From: Akkermansiaceae bacterium UBA5688
GTDB taxonomy: Bacteria > Verrucomicrobiota > Verrucomicrobiia > Verrucomicrobiales > Akkermansiaceae
NCBI GenBank assembly: GCA_002420315.1
Contig: DIHU01000213.1
Coordinates: 1-11,333, forward strand
DNA length: 11,333 nucleotides
Direction: 5' to 3'
The notes below the pieces were generated by a model that did not search any database, was not told the origin of the DNA, and worked only from the letters and a program-made list of their open reading frames with translations. The position numbers and the translations under genes are program-made. Of this stretch, positions 8,264-11,333 are shown piece by piece. Positions within the stretch are counted from its first letter, which is position 1; each line of letters opens with the position of its first letter.

Positions 8264-8463
8264 AAATAGCCATACAACAAACTGTCAAAACACCGGATTC
8301 CCCGAAAATCTAGTCGTTTTTGCAAGATGCCTAAACTTGGCCAACAAGAAAATGAGAGTCATCCAAAGTTATGGAGACCACAACAAAGGCTCGGTGAGGT
8401 ATTGGCTACAAATTAAAATACTGGGAGAATTCCCCTTCTGATCATAAGTGGCCAAAAAGTTGT

Positions 8464-9831
8464 TCACTCGCGATAAGCAGGATTTTTTTTGGTAGGAATT
8501 GGCGCTTTCGTCGACTTCTGCCACTCTTGAAGCCTTTTAAATAGCTCCTGCTTTTTCTCTTCATTTTTTAGAGCCAGATTCATCTTCTCTGATGGATCCA
8601 TCTTCAAATTATAAAGTTCGATCGCTCCATCCTCAAAATATTGAATTAACTTCCAATCTCCCTTTCGAATGACACTGCATGGAGTGGTTCGAAAGAACTT
8701 CGAAGCGGAATCTTGATCTGCTTTGTAGCTCTGCAAATACCCGGGGAAGTGCCAGAAAAGAGATCGTGGTTTTAAATCCTTTTTCTTAAAGGTCGGCAGG
8801 AGGCTCACCCCATCAAGCCCGGGTGGCTTGGTCTGCCCTACCAGATCTAAGAAGGTTGGATATAGATCGACCTGAGAAATCGGAGTTTTATTCCTAGAAC
8901 CCGCTTCGATCACTCCGGGAAAGCGAACCAGAAACGGCTCCCGAATCCCACCTTCATAATACATCCCTTTTACTCCACGCAGAGGCTCGGCCCGAGAAAT
9001 ACTCCCGTGTGGGCCGTTGTCCGAAGTGAAAATTACGAGCGTGTTCTTTGCTAGTTTTTGCTCATCGAGAGTTTTTAAAATATGGCCTACCGCCTGGTCC
9101 ATCGCATCGATCATCGCTGCATATTTTGGGTTTTTATGCGAACCATCGGGCGACTTCTTTTCGTATTTCGCTGTCAGATTCTTGGGAGCCTGAATCGGGG
9201 TATGGACCGAGTAAAAAGGCAGATACACAAAGAAGGGTGAATTTGAATTCTCCTTTATCCAGTTTGCGACATCTCTGCTTAAACGCTCGGGTAGATGTTC
9301 CCCTTTGGGCCCGTCTTTCAGATACCGATTTTTATAGGGCGAAAAATATGACTTAGGGTGCCCCCAAGTTGTCCCTCCAAAATTCGTATCAAATCCGTCC
9401 AAAGTAGGATCCTCACTCAAATGCCACTTCCCAGCCACACAGGTTTGATAGCCCCTAGATTTCAAGGCTTCAGCGACGGTCACAAATTTACTATCAAGAA
9501 TTCTCTTATTTTTGATTGGAATGAGCTTGCGATTTTTGGCCTTCCCGCGGTCTGAATTTGCCACCGTGAACACGCCGTGACGAGGAGTGTATTTCCCCGT
9601 CATCATACAAGCTCGTGAAGGCGCACAGTTTGCTGCTCCAGCATAAGCATTGATGAACGTCATTCCCTCCCTTCCGATACGATCGATATTTGGAGTCTCA
9701 TAATATTTTGAACCCTGACAAGAAAGGTCAGTATAACCTAAATCATCGGCATAAATCAGGACGATATTGGGATTTTCGCCAAAAGCTAAAACGCCACCCA
9801 AAATGTGAATAAGTGCAGGTTTCTTAATCAT
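8464..9831 (-). CDS. Exported type I (S1) sulfatase, CAPSR-type
   Basis: This is a second sulfatase, 455 residues from the chosen start. The frame stays open for 66 codons further upstream (ATG at 10029), but that extension has no sulfatase similarity and covers the start of the divergent coiled-coil gene. The ATG at 9831 gives a signal-peptide-like N terminus (MIKKPALIHILGGVLAFG) just before ENPNIVLIYADDLGYTDLS (D29, D30). The canonical formylglycine motif is NCAPSRACMMTGKY with C69. Others are AGKWHL (K135, H137), SVHTP (H210), SDNG (D271, N272), RGVKG (K288) and the C-terminal IRKGDWKLIQYFEDG and ELYNLKMDPSEKMNLA. All catalytic positions are intact. It differs enough from the sulfatase at 6836 in spacing and C-terminal part to suggest a different subfamily rather than a recent duplicate. 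The substrate is unknown. Confidence 0.94.
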   Translation of the reverse strand: MIKKPALIHILGGVLAFGENPNIVLIYADDLGYTDLSCQGSKYYETPNIDRIGREGMTFINAYAGAANCAPSRACMMTGKYTPRHGVFTVANSDRGKAKNRKLIPIKNKRILDSKFVTVAEALKSRGYQTCVAGKWHLSEDPTLDGFDTNFGGTTWGHPKSYFSPYKNRYLKDGPKGEHLPERLSRDVANWIKENSNSPFFVYLPFYSVHTPIQAPKNLTAKYEKKSPDGSHKNPKYAAMIDAMDQAVGHILKTLDEQKLAKNTLVIFTSDNGPHGSISRAEPLRGVKGMYYEGGIREPFLVRFPGVIEAGSRNKTPISQVDLYPTFLDLVGQTKPPGLDGVSLLPTFKKKDLKPRSLFWHFPGYLQSYKADQDSASKFFRTTPCSVIRKGDWKLIQYFEDGAIELYNLKMDPSEKMNLALKNEEKKQELFKRLQEWQKSTKAPIPTKKNPAYRE

Positions 9832-9933
9832 TCTTAACTGTAACGATTCCCTCGCTTCCAAGATGAAAACGAAGGTGGTTGGAATACCCTTGTCCCGATT
9901 CGGCCTGAAGAGGAAACTTTTTTTGAAAAATTC
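9832..9933. promoter_or_regulatory. Divergent intergenic region (sulfatase / coiled-coil protein)
   Basis: This stretch of 102 bases lies between two divergent start codons and should hold promoters for both. No confident -35/-10 pair or operator repeat is visible. A purine-rich AGAGGA at 9909-9914 lies 19 bases before the coiled-coil ATG, too far for a standard ribosome-binding site. Confidence 0.35.
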
Positions 9934-9937
9934 ATGA
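9863..9937 (+). CDS. Possible short upstream ORF, basic 24-residue peptide
   Basis: The ATG at 9863 opens a 24-codon frame rich in Lys and Arg (MKTKVVGIPLSRFGLKRKLF, then LKNS). Its TGA overlaps the ATG of the next gene as ATGA (9934-9937). The overlap is the arrangement used for translational coupling, and could compensate for the poorly placed ribosome-binding site of the downstream gene. It has no strong ribosome-binding site of its own and no family I recognise, so chance is a serious alternative. Confidence 0.13.
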   Translation: MKTKVVGIPLSRFGLKRKLFLKNS

Positions 9938-11333
9938 ATAAGATTCTTACATTTTTTGCTGCACTGACCCTCCAAATTCTGCCCCCTGTCTCGGCACAGG
10001 AGCCAGGAACAGGGCTTACCGAAGCCCAAAAAGATCGTGAACGGCTCATCGATCTAGCGCTTAGCCTGGAGGCAGACTTCAGTCGGACCTTACAAGATTT
10101 TACCCAACTTCAAAAAGACTATGCGAAACTCCTCAAAAAAAAGGCGATTCCTGACCAATCAGCAAAAGTCCAAGACCTCCAAGGTAAACTTAAGCATGCG
10201 CTTGCCAAACTCGCGGAGAAGAAACCTGTCGGACCCGATCCACAAACCCAGAAGCTTCTGAAGCAAGATATGGTGAATCTCCGGAACGAGCTCCATCGCG
10301 AGCGGCAGGATCTCCTTGTCGCCCGGGCACGCCTTATCCGCGCAAACGAACTGGAGAGCAAACTGGACAAAGAAACAACAGGAAGAATACAGACAACGAA
10401 AGAGCTTAAACAAATCAAAGCCGAGCACGCAAAACTGCTCGGTGAGTTGAAAGCTACGATGGCAAAACTGAAAGAAAAAGAGCAAGGCCACGAGGTTGCG
10501 ATCGCAAGAATTGACTCACTTCAAAAAGAAAACCTTACTCTAAAAGAAAAGGTCAAAATTAAGGATGCCGAAATCGCACGCCTCCTTCCTATCGAACAAC
10601 AATATAATAAGGTAACCATTACAGCGACTGAGCTCAAAAAAGAACAAATTCGCCTCGCGAAAATCCTCGCCGACCGGGAAAATCAATTGGTTAATCTTAA
10701 GTCTCATCTCGCTGCTGAAGTCAAACGGAGTCTAGAAATTCCGATTTTAGTTCAAGCTCAGAGCGACCTTGAAAAGAAACTTGCTGAAAGCAGTGCCATC
10801 AACAACGAATTCAGAAAAAATAACGAGATTCTTGTCACCAAACAGAATGAGCTCGAGGAAAGAATCAATGAAGGACAACAGACCATTATTGCCATGCGCG
10901 CCCAGCTCGAAAAAAATGAGAACGCGATCGCTTCAGTGACAAAGCTCAATACAATGAATGAGATTCTTGTCGCTGAGAAAGCCCTTCTTAAAAATACCGC
11001 TGATATGGCCAAGGCCGAGCTTGTAAAAGCGATGGGATTACGAACCCGTCTCGAAGCTGAATTAGCCGAAACTAAAAAGATCGCGGTGACTGTCGAAACA
11101 CTCAAGAATAAGAATTCAGTTTTAATTGAGGGGCAGGCCATGATCCAAGATCGCCTCCGGGCGAACGAAAAAAGCTTCAGCCTACTCAAGGCAGACCGCG
11201 ATAGACTAGAAGACGCTTATAAAGACCTCGAAAAAGCGAAAATCGACCTTATCACCGAGATCACCCAGCATAATGATGAATTGAACAAGCTTCGCGCCGA
11301 ACTTGTTGAAAAGTCCAAAGATTCCGAAGCTCT
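9934..11333 (+). CDS. Exported long coiled-coil protein (3' partial)
   Basis: The frame from the ATG at 9934 runs without a stop to the right edge, giving 466 complete codons; the protein continues beyond the window. A signal peptide is clear (MNKILTFFAALTLQILPPVSA, then QEPG). From about residue 28 the sequence is almost wholly charged, Leu/Ala-spaced helix typical of coiled coils. Proline breaks occur near 73, 98-103, 219 and 270. A short NEILV motif occurs at 297-301 and 342-346. No Cys occurs in the visible part, and no enzymatic motif was seen. The likely place is the periplasm or cell surface, with a structural or scaffolding role, but no function can be assigned; a C-terminal domain may lie outside. 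Long minus-strand open frames over this region are shadows of its codon use. Confidence 0.85.
   Translation, partial: MNKILTFFAALTLQILPPVSAQEPGTGLTEAQKDRERLIDLALSLEADFSRTLQDFTQLQKDYAKLLKKKAIPDQSAKVQDLQGKLKHALAKLAEKKPVGPDPQTQKLLKQDMVNLRNELHRERQDLLVARARLIRANELESKLDKETTGRIQTTKELKQIKAEHAKLLGELKATMAKLKEKEQGHEVAIARIDSLQKENLTLKEKVKIKDAEIARLLPIEQQYNKVTITATELKKEQIRLAKILADRENQLVNLKSHLAAEVKRSLEIPILVQAQSDLEKKLAESSAINNEFRKNNEILVTKQNELEERINEGQQTIIAMRAQLEKNENAIASVTKLNTMNEILVAEKALLKNTADMAKAELVKAMGLRTRLEAELAETKKIAVTVETLKNKNSVLIEGQAMIQDRLRANEKSFSLLKADRDRLEDAYKDLEKAKIDLITEITQHNDELNKLRAELVEKSKDSEA

Noticed and set aside
7821..8441. A 206-codon plus-strand frame running past the sulfatase stop, with an inner ATG at 8352
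   Set aside because: Most of it overlaps the sulfatase out of frame and has Ser/Thr/Lys-rich shadow composition. The 29-codon tail has no recognisable similarity.
8264..8463. Possible terminator or operator between the convergent sulfatases (GGGAGAATTCCCC near 8422, TTGGCCAA near 8338)
   Set aside because: The palindromes are short or imperfect and no T-run follows on either strand, unlike the clear terminator at 4478-4518.
10119..11189. Minus-strand open frames of about 99, 110 and 143 codons
   Set aside because: They are Ser/Phe/Leu-rich reverse images of the Lys/Glu-rich coiled-coil gene, which is open across the region and has a signal peptide.
1..11333. CRISPR array, transposase, tRNA or defence system
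   Set aside because: I saw no evenly spaced repeats, no transposase motifs, no clear tRNA cloverleaf and no toxin-antitoxin or restriction gene in the window.

Overview
The window looks like a chromosomal piece from a Verrucomicrobiota or related PVC-group bacterium. This rests on gene types typical of that group: S1 sulfatases with signal peptides, a LamG protein with autotransporter-type repeats, a periplasmic TPR-redoxin protein with His-rich motifs, and an amidohydrolase joined to an esterase with an SRGG nucleophile motif. No rRNA, tRNA or other phylogenetic marker is present, so the assignment is an inference from protein style.

Layout. Positions 1-2577 (+) hold a gene cut by the left edge. 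It encodes a calcineurin-like phosphoesterase domain, one membrane segment, a Pro/Lys/Glu-rich linker, a LamG domain and a beta-helix-like C terminus. An 11-base overlap joins it to 2567-4252 (+), a COG3618-type amidohydrolase fused to an alpha/beta hydrolase. The region 4253-4531 holds a strong bidirectional terminator and perhaps a decayed ORF. Positions 4532-6784 (-) encode an exported TPR protein ending in a redoxin domain with a CLHC motif. Fifty-one bases away and divergent, 6836-8263 (+) encodes an exported sulfatase. A second exported sulfatase (8464-9831, -) converges on it. From 9934 (+) to the right edge runs an exported, almost entirely coiled-coil protein, open at the 3' end.

How the genes fit together. 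Apart from the overlapping pair at the left, orientation alternates, so most genes are probably transcribed alone. Nearly every product is predicted to act outside the cytoplasm: two sulfatases, a lactonase-like and esterase fusion, a TPR-redoxin and a surface LamG protein. The simplest reading is a loose accessory neighbourhood for envelope or extracellular breakdown of sulfated, esterified polysaccharides. No glycoside hydrolase, SusCD-type transporter or sulfatase-maturing enzyme lies in the window, so a polysaccharide-utilisation locus cannot be claimed. I see no CRISPR array, transposase, tRNA or defence system. The most unusual items are the two multidomain fusions at the left end.
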